NCBI GenBank assembly: GCA_020055645.1
Contig: CM034547.1
Location: forward strand, 22,530,513 to 22,594,512
Length of the DNA: 64,000 nt
Source: Tomocerus qinae
Lineage: Eukaryota; Arthropoda; Collembola; Entomobryomorpha; Tomoceridae
Direction of reading: 5' to 3'
Under the pieces are notes generated by a model. It searched no databases, was not told where the DNA came from, and saw only the letters and a list, made by a program, of their open reading frames with translations. The position numbers and the translations under genes were made by a program. This document shows, piece by piece, positions 1-13,700 of the stretch. The stretch's first letter is position 1, and each line of letters begins with the position of its first letter.

Positions 1-3000
1 GATGGGTGATGATGCCAATAGTATTGATGATGAGTGTTAATCTGCAAAGTGTTAAGTAGTAAGCGTTGGAAATACGTAGCTCAATTAAGGAAACAGAAAA
101 TAAGTAATTTAATTATCCCAACTCATAATAAAGTCATAAAATTCTTTATTAGCAATGCATAATTGACATTGTATTGGTATTGATTTGGTAGAGTAGTAGA
201 ATAGCGTAAGATAGATGGTTAGTAAACAGAATCTAAAATACAAGGACTCGTTCCAGCATATAAATCTCATTGTCAATGAACTTTTTGGGTCTGTGAAATA
301 ATAGAAGACCTTGGCTGATTGTGATTTGTAATATTGTTAGCTAGGCAAAGGCAAATAAGCGACAGATTTAAATACTTGTAAAGCAACTGATAGTCATTTT
401 GGTAGAAATGCCAGAACCAGGCTCATGGTTGATCACCGTGTCGCATCAATAGTTTTCAATGCTTCAATAGCTTTATATTACGTATATATATGTGTTGGCA
501 CTAGTATTTTAAGGCATCATTCATAAAGTTGTGGCGTGGTGTGGCATATGATGTGGTATATATAAATATAGCATGGCATGACAATGCATGTTATTACTAG
601 TGCTGAGATAGGAATTTTTTTCCGGAGAATTATTTCATTTACAAAAGCCTTGCTTAATAGATGAGAATACATTTAATAAAGAAATCTTATAGTATGATCT
701 AGATCAATATATAGTTGTAATATACCTACATAAGAATACTATATAAACCAAGTGCTACACATACAATGTTAGTGAAACACAGTAGGTTGATACGGTTGAG
801 TTTGGGAATCATTTACAGTGTTGCTGGAGAATAGAAAACTTGATTTGAGTATTGTGTTGCTGTATGAAATGGAGAGGCACCATCTGCAGACACACTATGA
901 GTTGTTATAACTTAACAAGTTTGTGAGACAACCCAATCCGGACAGGATGTTTACTTTTTATTAGGTACATACATTCATGCATATAAAGTTACATGGTTCA
1001 TTTGGGATAAGAAATAGGGGCAGGAGTATCAAAGGAGCCTAATGGTCCACCTCAAAATCAGAACATGTAAATATATTCATCGAACAATTTAATCTTTTCT
1101 TATTGAATGTGAAAACTATGTATCTATACATAATAGTTTCATCTTCCTGGATACATAGAATTCTAATCGTTAGCAAGCAAAAAATTCTAACCAAAATAAA
1201 TGAATTGATCAGAGGATTTTGATAGTCTGTGTCAATCGAAAGCACCTTGACATTGATGCTAGAGATGAGTGAATAAAGATTCAGAATAAATATTCGAAAA
1301 CGTGGCCACATGAGATGAACACACAAATCGGCATCTATCAAAAGAGAATCATTTCTTCCCAACCAGACTCATCATCAGCTCATGTCTTTCAGAAATGTAA
1401 AAGAAGCACAGGATCTTATTTAGCTCCATGATTTTCAATTGTATGCGGTAAATGGCTATTATTGTTACATATTATTGCATCTATACCTACCCATTGAGTT
1501 CCTTATAAATTGATGCCTTGTAACTTTCGGATTCAGTAGACCCTGCCAGATGCTGCTAAACTAAAGGCAACCAGTTCTCCGATTCTTTATTCCATACATT
1601 AAACACATCTTGCGTGCATCAAGAATTACTTATCTATAGTATACTGGGGTAAAATAGAAATACTGTTAGATACTATATAAATAGGTCTTCTGAGGTATGT
1701 TTTACCAAAGAGATGGTTATATTCATATTAATAAACGTATTTAATGTTGTTCACCATATTTCGTAGTGCTGCTGGACTTCTGACACTCCAGAGGGGAGGA
1801 CTTTAATATACAACCGTGGATCCAGCACGATTTCTTGCATTATTTTATTGTGTAAATCGAAAGATTCGACTTTACACTGGACTAACCAAACCACCAGTTT
1901 TAATTTCATCATCAGTAAATCTATTCCATGTTTTTTATCAGCTCAAATTGTTGGTTTTCATTCACTTACTTTCGAAAGGTATTTTCTGAATACCTAGACA
2001 TAGTTAAGTATCCAATAGGTGGATGCGTGATAAAATCCACAATGCTCAGTGTACAGCAACCCTCGTTGTGTTAGTTAGTTATTACACAAGGATCTGGAGG
2101 TCGGTATGTAGTATTTATTATATACCCATCCACTGCTGTATTCATCTCATACGGGTATAAGCAGGTATGAAATAAAATTTAAAGACTCGAGGGATGCTGT
2201 CATGTCACTGCTGATGGTTGTATTATTCTTTGCGTCAAGGTCCCAGAAACACCAGGCTCTGGCTACATTAAAAGGGCTCCGATTTGGTCTGGCCGACAAA
2301 CATACCTTGCCTAACTGTTTTTACTAACGTTATCTTTTACATTTAATCTGGACTCTTCTCCAGATACTTTTATACAGGTGAAATTATGAATTCTAAGGAA
2401 AATATTTTTTGCTCCTAATTACTTTAGTGTTATTGCATTAAATGTATAGCATAAGTATAAAGGTACATCCATTATAGCTAAGGAAATGATAAACTTGTAA
2501 TTCCAAAGATTGAGCAATTTTATTGAACATAGAATGAGTCATTGAGAATTCAGGGAATCAGTATAAATCCTCCGAACTTGGTTTATGACTAGCATGAAAA
2601 TACTCGTTCAATTTAATTATTTGATACGTATAGCAGAAAAGTGAGTCATTCTAGTAGAATTATGGATGCAATCTTTATCAGAATCTAATGGTAATATTTC
2701 ATACCAGACATACCAGTCATATAACTAGCTGAATGAAGGCCCAATATGTTTACATGCCATGTAAATATCATAATACAGGTAATCTGTAGTATTACAAACA
2801 GGAACAGCCAACAACATTTTACATTTTGTTCTGGCTGTAGACAGAATATGCGAATAGGATTCATTGATTCTTGAAACAGGTATGCTACATAGAGAGCTCA
2901 TTTTGTTAGGTACATTAGAATTAGAGGTGGTTCAGATTTTTTCGTAGGATATGTTTTTATTCACCAGAATTGAAGGTGCAAAAATCCTGTTCATGAATTT

Positions 3001-4250
3001 AGATAATAAGAGAATGCCTAACAACAGCAATAGATCACATCACATCCTTTCATTAAGCGCCGGATTCCATTACCAATAGTATGCTCGGGTTAGGTACATT
3101 TCTGCAGGTTCAGAGCTAGAAATACATAAAATAATGAGATAACATCTTTCTGCGGTCCCACCAGATGCAGTCTTCAGAGCGATCGCATTTTTATGCTCAG
3201 ATGATACTACTTACGTACATTTCACCTTAATATTATGTTTGAGGGCAGTTCATCCATGAAATATTAGTGTAATGACATGTATCATAATTACACGGATATC
3301 ATAGCAAAGTGTATTAGAATACACATCTTGTATTTACATGCAACATCATTTTGGTTTTTGCAGAATACCTCCTACGCAAAATCATGAGAAATAACTACAG
3401 TACCTGTCAATTACTACCCTATAAACATTATCAGCTATCTTAATCATTGTTACATTTATATGAACCATTTATCGTGTATTTTTTAAGTCAATAAGCACCA
3501 AATTAGGGATGTAATGGCAATTGCATTAGATCCGCAGTAACAATATAATTACTTGACTAAATGCCGAAATGTAAATGGATTGTGTATTGAATGCTAATAA
3601 TTTGTTGTGAGAATATTTTTTACTAAACATGGTACAGTAGTGTATATTATTTACATGGATTTGCTATTAACGTAGGACATACTAATTAGTAGCATGAGCA
3701 TAAAAAGAACGTAACCTTTCTGATTGTTTATTTCTGGAATAATTTTCCTGCATGTTTGTAGTATTACGTACTAGGTACGCCTATGCATTTTTAGAAGCGG
3801 TCCTAAATAGAGGTACTTGTATAGGTATAGTTGGAGGTAGGGCTGAATACGAAAATGAAGAGTAAATAGTACAGATAGAGACAGATATCACGTATTAAGA
3901 ACATGATTGAGGCATATCGAGTAGGCATTATATGCAGTTAATGTAGAAATTAAGTAGATGTAAATGTGTTGGTTTTTTCTCCATGATACTTCCCTTTCTC
4001 GATCAAAATTCTAACAATGAGGAGTGAATTCAATACGACCAGCATATCTTAAGTTAAGCCTAACTTATTTTATTTCTATTGTAGTACAATCATTTCACCT
4101 AAAGATAAGCTGATGCTGATTGTACATAATATGCCTGGCTCTGGTTTTTTGTTCTTCCAGTCGTGACATAATTTTTTCCCGTAGTTACGTTGGTCTGTTC
4201 ACTGTTCTGTTCTACCATGCATGTACATGTATTATGTATGCATTTATATT
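1..4250. other. Gene-free AT-rich stretch, G-biased on the plus strand
   Basis: No reading frame here resembles a protein family and no exon with convincing splice sites was found on either strand. The longest open frame is about 107 codons on the minus strand at 1,039-1,362 and reads as random sequence. The plus strand is clearly richer in G than C in parts: bases 3,841-3,960 contain 30 G and 11 C. No tRNA, rRNA or tandem array was noticed by eye. It may be distal non-coding DNA of the SoxC neighbourhood, but that is inference. Confidence 0.5.
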
Positions 4251-7200
4251 ATGTGTGATGTGAATGTGCCCACTTTAGTTTACAGAACACACAGAACATA
4301 ATAAGATTCAAGATTCTCTGATGATAATAATATTATTCCTAAGTAACTAACTAAGTAAGCACTGTGTGTACCTAACTTCTTAGCCAGTAACTTATACCTT
4401 GTAACTGGAGGATGAATTTCCCCTCTCGCCCATATAAAATATTTGTACAAAGTACATATCTCCACTATTATGCATTTTATACCTTTTATTTTCTGTGTAT
4501 AGGTATACAGAGAGATACTCCCTAGATACACTTACTAACCATTACCCTATTCTCTATAAGTGTTAAGAGTTCTTTTCTCATTTACTTTTTTAAGCTCCAG
4601 CCTGTGGCTCAGCCTTGGCCTTGTAATGCACACATCCACAATTTCAGTGCAATACAATATAACAAAACATTGCCTGCATTAGCAACTCATGCTATCTTAC
4701 TATAAGGAGTATAATATACAAAAACTATATAATAAACTATTTACCTATATCTATATATAATAAAATATCCTGTACATGAACATACATATATTTACCTGCA
4801 ATACTTTTCCCTACCTACGCCTACTTCAATCCAGTCCATGTCTTCCCTCTAACTCCTTTTTAACTAATTTTAATCCTCACAGAATCCAGCACACCTTCAT
4901 AGTGCACACTCTATAGGTTAGAGTCAACTTTATCAGAAGCTACATACATAGAACAAAAACAGATCTAGTTGCAATATATTTCTATATGGACATATTGTGA
5001 TATTTTGGCTATACTTTATTACTCTATATGTCTATAGGAGGATTTTTATATTTTATACCTACTTGTATGTAAGACGGGTATTCATGGTCCACACAGTTTA
5101 TTACGTGTACTTACATAAATTGTATATGTACTGCTACATAGCTACACTGCACTACTTACCTGCTTAACGTAACCTATGTGTTACACTCCTGCATCTTATG
5201 ATGTAGTATAGTTGTACCTAAAAAGGCACATTGAATTCACAATCCCATTTCATCTCTACCTTTTCGTTCTCACTCAAGTTTTTCAGTGAGACAAACTCGC
5301 CGCCGCAATAAGATGAGAGTTCAAGGTGTTTATTGATTATCACCACCAAATGCCCTCTCTTATTATTATTTTACCTGTCTTATCCCTATATACTTAAATC
5401 TCAACTCTCCTGTGTCTTTTCACTGGAACATTGCATTCGCCAGGGTTGCATACAACAGCGTATAGAGCAAACTAGAAATAATGCATACATTAAAAGACCA
5501 GATCACACGATACATATGTCCATACATCATAGTGAGACTGCAGAGTTGCTGAAGTACAACAGATTACATACCTATAGATAACACATCACATACGTAAATA
5601 GCTCCTAGCTGGATTTCCCTTACCTACATTTACATACATGCACCAACTAATTCTCTTTTACTGTATTTGTTGAACTATGTAATTGCTCCATTCACATACC
5701 ATATTATTACTAATACAAACTACTACTCAGATAACTGATCATGCCTGAAAGAGTCAATTTTACTCTGCCTGGCAGACTTTTAAATTCATTTTGCAGTCAG
5801 AAGAATATTATGCAAGTCTCTATAATCACGAGTATTACATACAACTTGTATTAAACACTCTCTGATGTAAATGCGTCTTTTGATGATGCTCTAGAATACT
5901 CTGGAGAGAGAAAAACGGTTGTGTAGAATAATAAACAGGAGAGTGCACGTCAGTTTTGTATGTTCATAATCATTATATTGCTCTCATTTCCACTTCTGAT
6001 ATTTCTCTTCTCATATCCTCTTTAGGATTACCTTTACCGGTTGGTTTGCTTCGGTTGGTCAGGCTCGACAAGACCCCAACTCAGTATTTTCGTGAGGAAA
6101 TGCTTCGCCATAATTTCCATACCATATGCAATACATTCATAAACTTCCCCTCCTTTAGAAAGAGTGTAAAACGGATATCCAGTGCAGATAACCACACTGT
6201 AGTTGAGTACACATGTCCATGTTATTATTCTTTTGCACCTAAGTAGTTCCAACAGTAGGTAGTAGTAATGACGATAGTAGTAGAATAAAACTCCAGGCAG
6301 CTATGCTACGATTAAAACTCAACTCCAGCTCAAGTTCAAGTCCAATTGTCCAATATGCAACTGTGCAGGATTCCATGTCGACTTAAAAGGTACAGATAAG
6401 GATATCATGAAGGTATGTATGTAAATATCATGAAATGGAGAGGTGAAAAAAGGAGATCTGTAGATTAGTTAGACGTGCAATCGTATCGTAGTAGTGAGCT
6501 GGCTATTATTAAGCAAGAAATAAAAATTCCTGTAGAGAATGGAGAACATATAGGAGGGAGCAAAGTGATGGGATGATAATAATCCCTTTTTAACGGTGGT
6601 TATTACCAAAGTTGATTACAATACTCTTGCATTATTACCTTATTGCACATTACACACGTAAGCCTCTTCCATATTAACACTCGGACAGAACAAAGTCGAC
6701 TAGTTTGATTAGCTGACTGAACTTACCAAACGAGCAAAATATTAAAAATGACATGACATCACTCACTCTCCTCTTCTCGGCCCTTCTACCCTATTCAGCA
6801 CGAAAAGGTGCATCCGGTGACTTCCCAAGAAGCTCTGTCATAAAAACTTAATGTGAAACTGGAATAAGAATTCATGGTATTACTATGTCTGTTCAGTGGA
6901 ATGCCATAGTACCATCCACCATCATCATCAACTCTATAGTAATAAGTAATGCATGCCTCTTTGCCAATCTAATCCGCATTTCCAATCTTTATCTCTCTCC
7001 AATGGACTTTTGCACTTTATCATTTAGCTTTCCTACAAATAGGTTACTTATTACCAACAATAAATAAATATCCATGATTTCCACAGCTTGGACACGAAGA
7101 TATTATTATTGCTTTCCTTTCCTCAATCCTAAATGTAGGTAAAACTACGCGCTTTCTGCTCAAAAGTAAGTCAATCAGAGCAGAGTGCAAGTCGCAAGCA

Positions 7201-7665
7201 TATTGCATATATCAGCGAATTATCTCAGTCCACATGCTACAACTGTTTGTCTACCAAAAGAAGCTACCTTATTTACTTTGCTCTCCGTATGGCTCTACAT
7301 CCCATATCAAAACTTATTTCGCTAAAAAATTATCAGCAGGCTTGCAAAAAAGGTCCTGTCTGTGCTATCCATATGGCTCTTCATCCGAGTACTTTTCCTC
7401 AAATCCTACATACATGCTTGCATTTATAAATACTACTTACGTAGACATAATTATCTAGCTGGCTATATAACCATATGACTTTACAGTCATTAACTAGACA
7501 GCCCTTATTACTCTGGTATGTTTTCTAGTGTTAATGTAATACAACCCTGTCACTACTGCTGTCGTCGGCTCTCTTACATCATCCTAAACCATTGAACTGT
7601 TGTTGGCCTTACAGTCATTAACTATTGGCCCCAGTGTCAACCACCCATATAAGAAACACTCCAAC

Positions 7666-7703
7666 TCGGTTAATAGGAAATCATATGATTTCCTGTTAAC
7701 CGA
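7666..7703. repeat. 38-bp near-perfect palindrome
   Basis: The two 19-base halves are inverse complements with a single mismatch, centred on CATATG. Each half carries the block CGGTTAA next to AGGAAATCAT or its complement. It could form a hairpin in RNA or a cruciform in DNA, or bind a dimeric factor twice. No flanking target duplication is obvious, so I do not call it a transposon. Confidence 0.75.
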
Positions 7704-10700
7704 CTTTGCTTACAAATATTATACCTAGAAATACCCATAGATCTAATAGGCATATTTTTTAATAGTTGAAAAAAGAGCATGTGTATGTATAATTAGTTTT
7801 GCAGAACCCAGTTCTGCGTTTAAAGGTCAAATCTTCCTTCAGACTTGCTCTAATTCTATGGCATGAGGACAGGACCACCCCTGTATGTTTATAACATTAC
7901 CTTTTCTTATATCGGTTATTTCTTAGAGCAGAACTGTCCATGAATAATACTGGCTTATACTGGAACAGCAATTATAGTGAACCTACTTAAATATCTTGTA
8001 TCAGTAAGTGTTGTGTTACGTTGTTTTTAGAGTAGAGATATAAAATGTGCTTATACAACAGAGATAGTGCAGGCAGTTGGAGTTTTTCATTCTTGAATTG
8101 TACTTTAGCATTAAGTTCAGAGAATCCCATATGAGTCGACGGGCAATTTAATGTCAAGTAATGTAAGCCAACATAACAACATTAACATCCGTACCTATAG
8201 TAGAGAGCTGTAGAAAATGTGAATAGTGTATTGTTTGGCTGTACTTATAGTTGACGATCGTTCCTTATTGTTAGCTTAGGTTGAGTTGCTGCAGCGTAGC
8301 CTGCCTCTGTAGAAAATAAATGCTCTTTGAAAGTTGCACAGAAGAGTAACTAACTACAATCGGCCACGGCATATTATTATTATGATCCAAGTGTTTTTGG
8401 AGGTCTAGCTCGGCATAATAGTGAGTGACGAAGAGGATATATGTAATTCAGTGAAAGGAAGGCAGCGAGGAAGAATGGAGACGGCCGGAGACCCACAGAG
8501 GGAAGGAAGGCAAGGCATGCCAGATGTGAGAGGAAGGGAGCCAACCATGCAGAGAACCACAATGCCCGTCTCTACACGATCTAGAAATGAGAAATATACA
8601 TTCAGCCACAGTCCAGGCAAGGGAAACTCAAATCTACCTTGTCGGATATTAGTGTACACATCAGTAACTATATAACTGCTTAAATAGAACACACATAAGA
8701 TACCTATAGAGCTATGCTACTTACTTATTATTATCATATATAGATACTAGGGTGTTAGTGACACGAATATGTAGAGATATGTAGTAGTAAGTACTAGTAG
8801 TGACTGGTCTGTCGATTCTATTTTCTATTCCCAATACACAGAACTAAGTATACAGGACGTTTATGCAAGTTGGCTTAAAAACGTTTACTGAAGCTTACCT
8901 ACTGTCCGTGTGTGTAGTTGGGTTTGATTTGGCTTTGGCATGACTTAACCCAAGTCCGGACATTACACTATTAGACGAAGGCCGACCAGAGAGCGAAAAC
9001 GAAAGGAAATTCATGCAAAGGATCTGAGTCATATTTTTTGGTAATACAACATTCATGGCATGGCACAGACAAGAAAAAGTCTCATAATAATGAATATTAT
9101 AATGAAGCCGTACGTGTACACAGAAGACTAGACTCTTCGTAATATGACAGTGCATATGAAAATCTGAGATAGACAAGCGGTGTATTAGCTGCTTTACATA
9201 ATTTTTACATCCTCTATCTATGAGGTATCATCTCCACATCCCCTGAAATCTCACGGCTGGGATGAATGGTAGGAGCAGTATGTAATACAAATACTAATAT
9301 ATATATAATAAATACCTGAAAAGGTAGGGATTGATATGATATTTTTAGATACCTTTTTCCTGCTAAAAATGATATAAAGGAAACCAGTCAATCTCCCTTT
9401 TTACCTTTACATAACCTGAATTATATGTATTACGTGCTATGCTCACTCTTACTATCAGTTCACATACAAGTTTCACAAACAAGTACTACTACTTATTATA
9501 CAATATGATACCAGTTGCATCCCAACCCAGGTAGGTAGGTTTCTATATTATTTATTATTATAGCGATAATCCAATAGAACGCAATAAAATATCTTTACAC
9601 CAAATCAGCCAAACTACATTGAAAGGGCGAGTTGCCTTTGCCTGCCTAAATTTACACCTGTTACCATTCGATAGATATTACTTTCAGCTACATTGGTTGC
9701 ATTTTAAACAAAAATGGGATTTCGGGAGAAAATAACGTGCATATTTCCATATCAAAAGTTTACTCAGGGCTTCATGTCGTTGTCGTTTACATTACTTTAT
9801 GGCTAGCAAAAACTGCAAAGAGAGCAGACGGAGACGGGAAAGCTTGCTCAAGATAAGTTACTATCGATGTATGTTATATGGACAAGACAGATTCAATATA
9901 TTTTTTTGTATTTTCCAGTTCTCGAGCAGAAGTCATACAAGCCCATTCGATACCAGTGCATACTAATTCCCAAAGTTCTCCAAATGATACCGTGCAAAAA
10001 AGAGATTGTGATGTATTTGCTTTAGTGGATGGAATAGACGGAGGAGGCTTTTGATATAGCTATTATCTGCAACAGTATTATGTATGTTGATTATGTGTAT
10101 AAAGTGCGTAATGCTGCTGTAAGGGATATATGAAGGCATTCCTTCAGGAGGAAAACTGGAGAGTGCAACAGATGGGCTTCGTAAGACAAGATGTAGGTAC
10201 CTACACAGCGACCGTGCATGTACAAAATCACAGACATCAATTATTCACAGGACGGCAAAGCTGAAAGCATCAATAGACAAACCATAGTAAAAAAAATTGG
10301 TCCACAAAATACCGTTCCCAAAGTAGTTGCCCTCGACGATCCCATCCATCCCATTGAGCTCTCTAACGACAAAACTGATGCCATGCCTTTGCCATTATAT
10401 ACCTTCTTCTTTTTCGCTTCTTCAGAACTCTGAAGGGAAGATATATTATTTCGTCCCTTAGCTTTGCATTTGTTTGGTTTAGTTTTGTCGTCTCGTCTCT
10501 TCTCACTACCATGAATGAGGGTCATTCATTATTTTACTATTCTTTTATACACCAACCTTATACAATCTGTCTGCCATCCCTAAGCACGTCTCTCTGCTCT
10601 TAGAATCCCAACATCCTTACCTAATAATAAAAATACATGTATGCCTATAAAAATCAATTGGTATTATTTATAGGTATAAAACTTGGTTGTCTAAAATGAA

Positions 10701-13700
10701 CATTTCTAATATTGTATAATACGATATGGCTATATATTAGTGTAAAATGAGTTCATAAAGACTTTAGACTATGTTATTAAATGCAGAAGAATCTTTTTAG
10801 CGTGTAAGTAACAGAGAGTACGGTTTCAGATTACCTAATATACGTGATTAAGATTCCTGTATCTAAAGAGAGATAGGCAACTGAAAGAAGATCCACAAGT
10901 GGGGAACCACCTAAAATGGTGTGGGTTAGCTACGCCTGGAAAAAAGGACTCCAGTTCAGTAAGATCAGTTTAAGGATGGACGGCTAGGGAAAGAGAGCAT
11001 AGTGGTCCGACCTATCGACCGCACATCATTCGTTATATTGGAAATGAAGCAATGTCATGCAAAGCCAGGAACAACAAATCCCAACCGAAGAGATAGTGGA
11101 CAAGGTTCCTCATGCAACTATATACATCCTTAAGATATATATGCTTGTGCACGAGATTTATTGCTACCTTTCTATATACGTAGGCATGCTCATCGTATAT
11201 GGCAAAACATTAAGTATAGTTGAAGCAGCATGACATACGGTGTATGTATGGATGATAAACCGTTCCATGCCATAACAAACCATCAAAAATATTGTTTCTC
11301 ATGTACTACTTACGGAGAGTACATGTACGCACTTGAAGGACTTCAACATTTACAATCTCTATAACAATGATCCTTTTCCTATATGGCTATTGGGACTCGT
11401 TGTGTTTTATGTATGTTACTGTCTGTATGGCTATATGCAATATGTTACATATTACACGAGAGCATACTAAATCTTTCTTGGAGCAGCAGAAGGAAGTGGA
11501 ATTCATATCCTTATTCTTATTACGTATGATGTTCATACATGGCCTACCCTACATCATTTTTAAGTTACACCGTCGCGTCACTATAATGCAATTCCTCCCT
11601 ACATGTCGCACTTATTGCTAACTAATGGGATATTGCGTATAGACATATCTTAATGGTTATGAGTATGAGGAGTAAAGTATGCCGTCTTGACGTCCTTCCA
11701 CAAGTTGAAGCACTACAGGGATCTAACTTGTTGTTAGCACCGGATTTTGGTGACTTGACACCAACAAACAACCTTGCACTTTACCGGAGAACACCATGCA
11801 ATGCACTTTTCTTCTTCCAAGAAGGAAAACATAACATCCTTTCATTTTCCAAAAATGAGTTCTTGAATATCTAGAAGGTAATAGGGATGAGTAGTGGTGC
11901 TTGAGTACTATTTTGTGTAAAAGACTTATTGTTGATGGAAGCGAGTGTCTTATTGCCAGTGTGTGGTATGCTGAGTAATGCAAACGGAAGATTTCTTGAG
12001 TCTGCATAGAATGTTTAGAAAACATGGAGCAAAAGAAATTCCGTTCCCCTCCACTACAAATGCCCGCATAGGAAAAGTAATTATCTCATTAAAATTTTGG
12101 GCATTTGAGAAACATTCTCGTTGCAGTCACCCTTAATGCCTGGTAATATATTAAGTGTGAAACGAGACTCAAATCTCAAGTCTGGGTTTGGACCCAATCG
12201 GCTCTTAATAAAAGAGATGGGTGACTCTCCCGTAATTTTAAGCTCTTTTTTAAAAGCCATTATGTCTAAATAAGAGACGGGTTCCTTAGCATTCTATCTC
12301 TAATCTTTACACATAGTAATTCACCACTATACATTAGTATGTTTAAATGTTTACTTTCCGAAATCCACTCTTAAGGCTTCACACGATATTCGAAGACACA
12401 AGTTTTTATTGTATAGTATGTTCTACAAAAGAGATAGAAAAATGAATGTACATACGTAGTAATGATAGAGAGAGGAGCATTTTTGACTTTACTGGACGAA
12501 CTCTCTATCTAAATCTGCTCAGCTAACTAACCTAACTAAAAGGAGAGGGTTCATTCTTCTATGAATGCCGTGATTTAAATCTGAGATAAAACTTAGGGAA
12601 CCTTTTCAGTTGAATTGTTTAAAAGAAAGGCAATTTAAAGGGTAGCCGAAGAGGAAAGTTACCCTTCGGAGCACCTTTTTATTTATTTTAAAGAACTGCC
12701 TTCTTCTACACTGAAACAACTCGATCGTGATATGAACCCAAACGAGCTGAGGTTACTTTAAGCATATAGAAACTCCTATTCTTAGAAACTACCAACTTAT
12801 TAGTAATAATACTGCATACCTATGTATAACTATGTATATTTATATCCACTGTGTAAGTAGATATTCTTGTCCATCTTTTCTATTCATTTATTCCGTGCAA
12901 ACAGAATGCAGTACATTCACCATTATGTGAATTGTCAAACACGGGAGTATCAATAAGTACCAGGCTTTTAATTTCACTTTAAAAAGCTCCATAGAAAAGA
13001 TAGAATCAACCACAGCTAAAACATTTCAACTTAAACATAAAGCATGCCATTGATTCGGCCACTACTATAATTGTCACTACGAATACCACAACCATCATAA
13101 ATACATGTTTATACCCTACTCTTAATTTGAAATGTTCCTATCCTTGGTCCTGGTGCTTTATAATTGGAATAATTAGGACACAAGACCTTTTAAGATCGAT
13201 TGTACTTTGCGCTGCTCACCAAAATTAGTTTGCTTCTCAAAAGCAATAGGTTTTCTTTAAATATGCACACCATGTCCAGTATAAGCATATCTATTGGTAG
13301 TACTTTACATTGATATCTGTACTTATCATTATAGGAAATTGTCAATTAGGAATAGTAATTTTGCCGTTTTCTTCTGATACTATTACATTTCTCACTACTT
13401 TATCAATACTTTCTAATACTTTTGAGACTTTAACCTGTGAATGTAAAGTACGGAAATATACATTACTGTATTCAATGGAATCCGCTCCAATATGTATACA
13501 ACTCAAAAATATTACTTCAGTGCGTCATGCAAAAACCGGGAGAGAATGTTTATGTTTGAGCCGTCAGGAAAACAATTGGCATGAAGTAGAGAAACTTTCC
13601 AAAGCGATATAAAAATAGCCGTTGTGTTTATTCCATGTAGCTATAGGTCTAATCTGATAAGAGAATACATGGATAGATACATGCATATTGGTATTTAATA

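Noticed and set aside
8405-8692. Overlapping frames of 60-95 codons on both strands
   Set aside because: They are mutual shadows in a locally G-rich patch; no motif, no splice support, no family resemblance.
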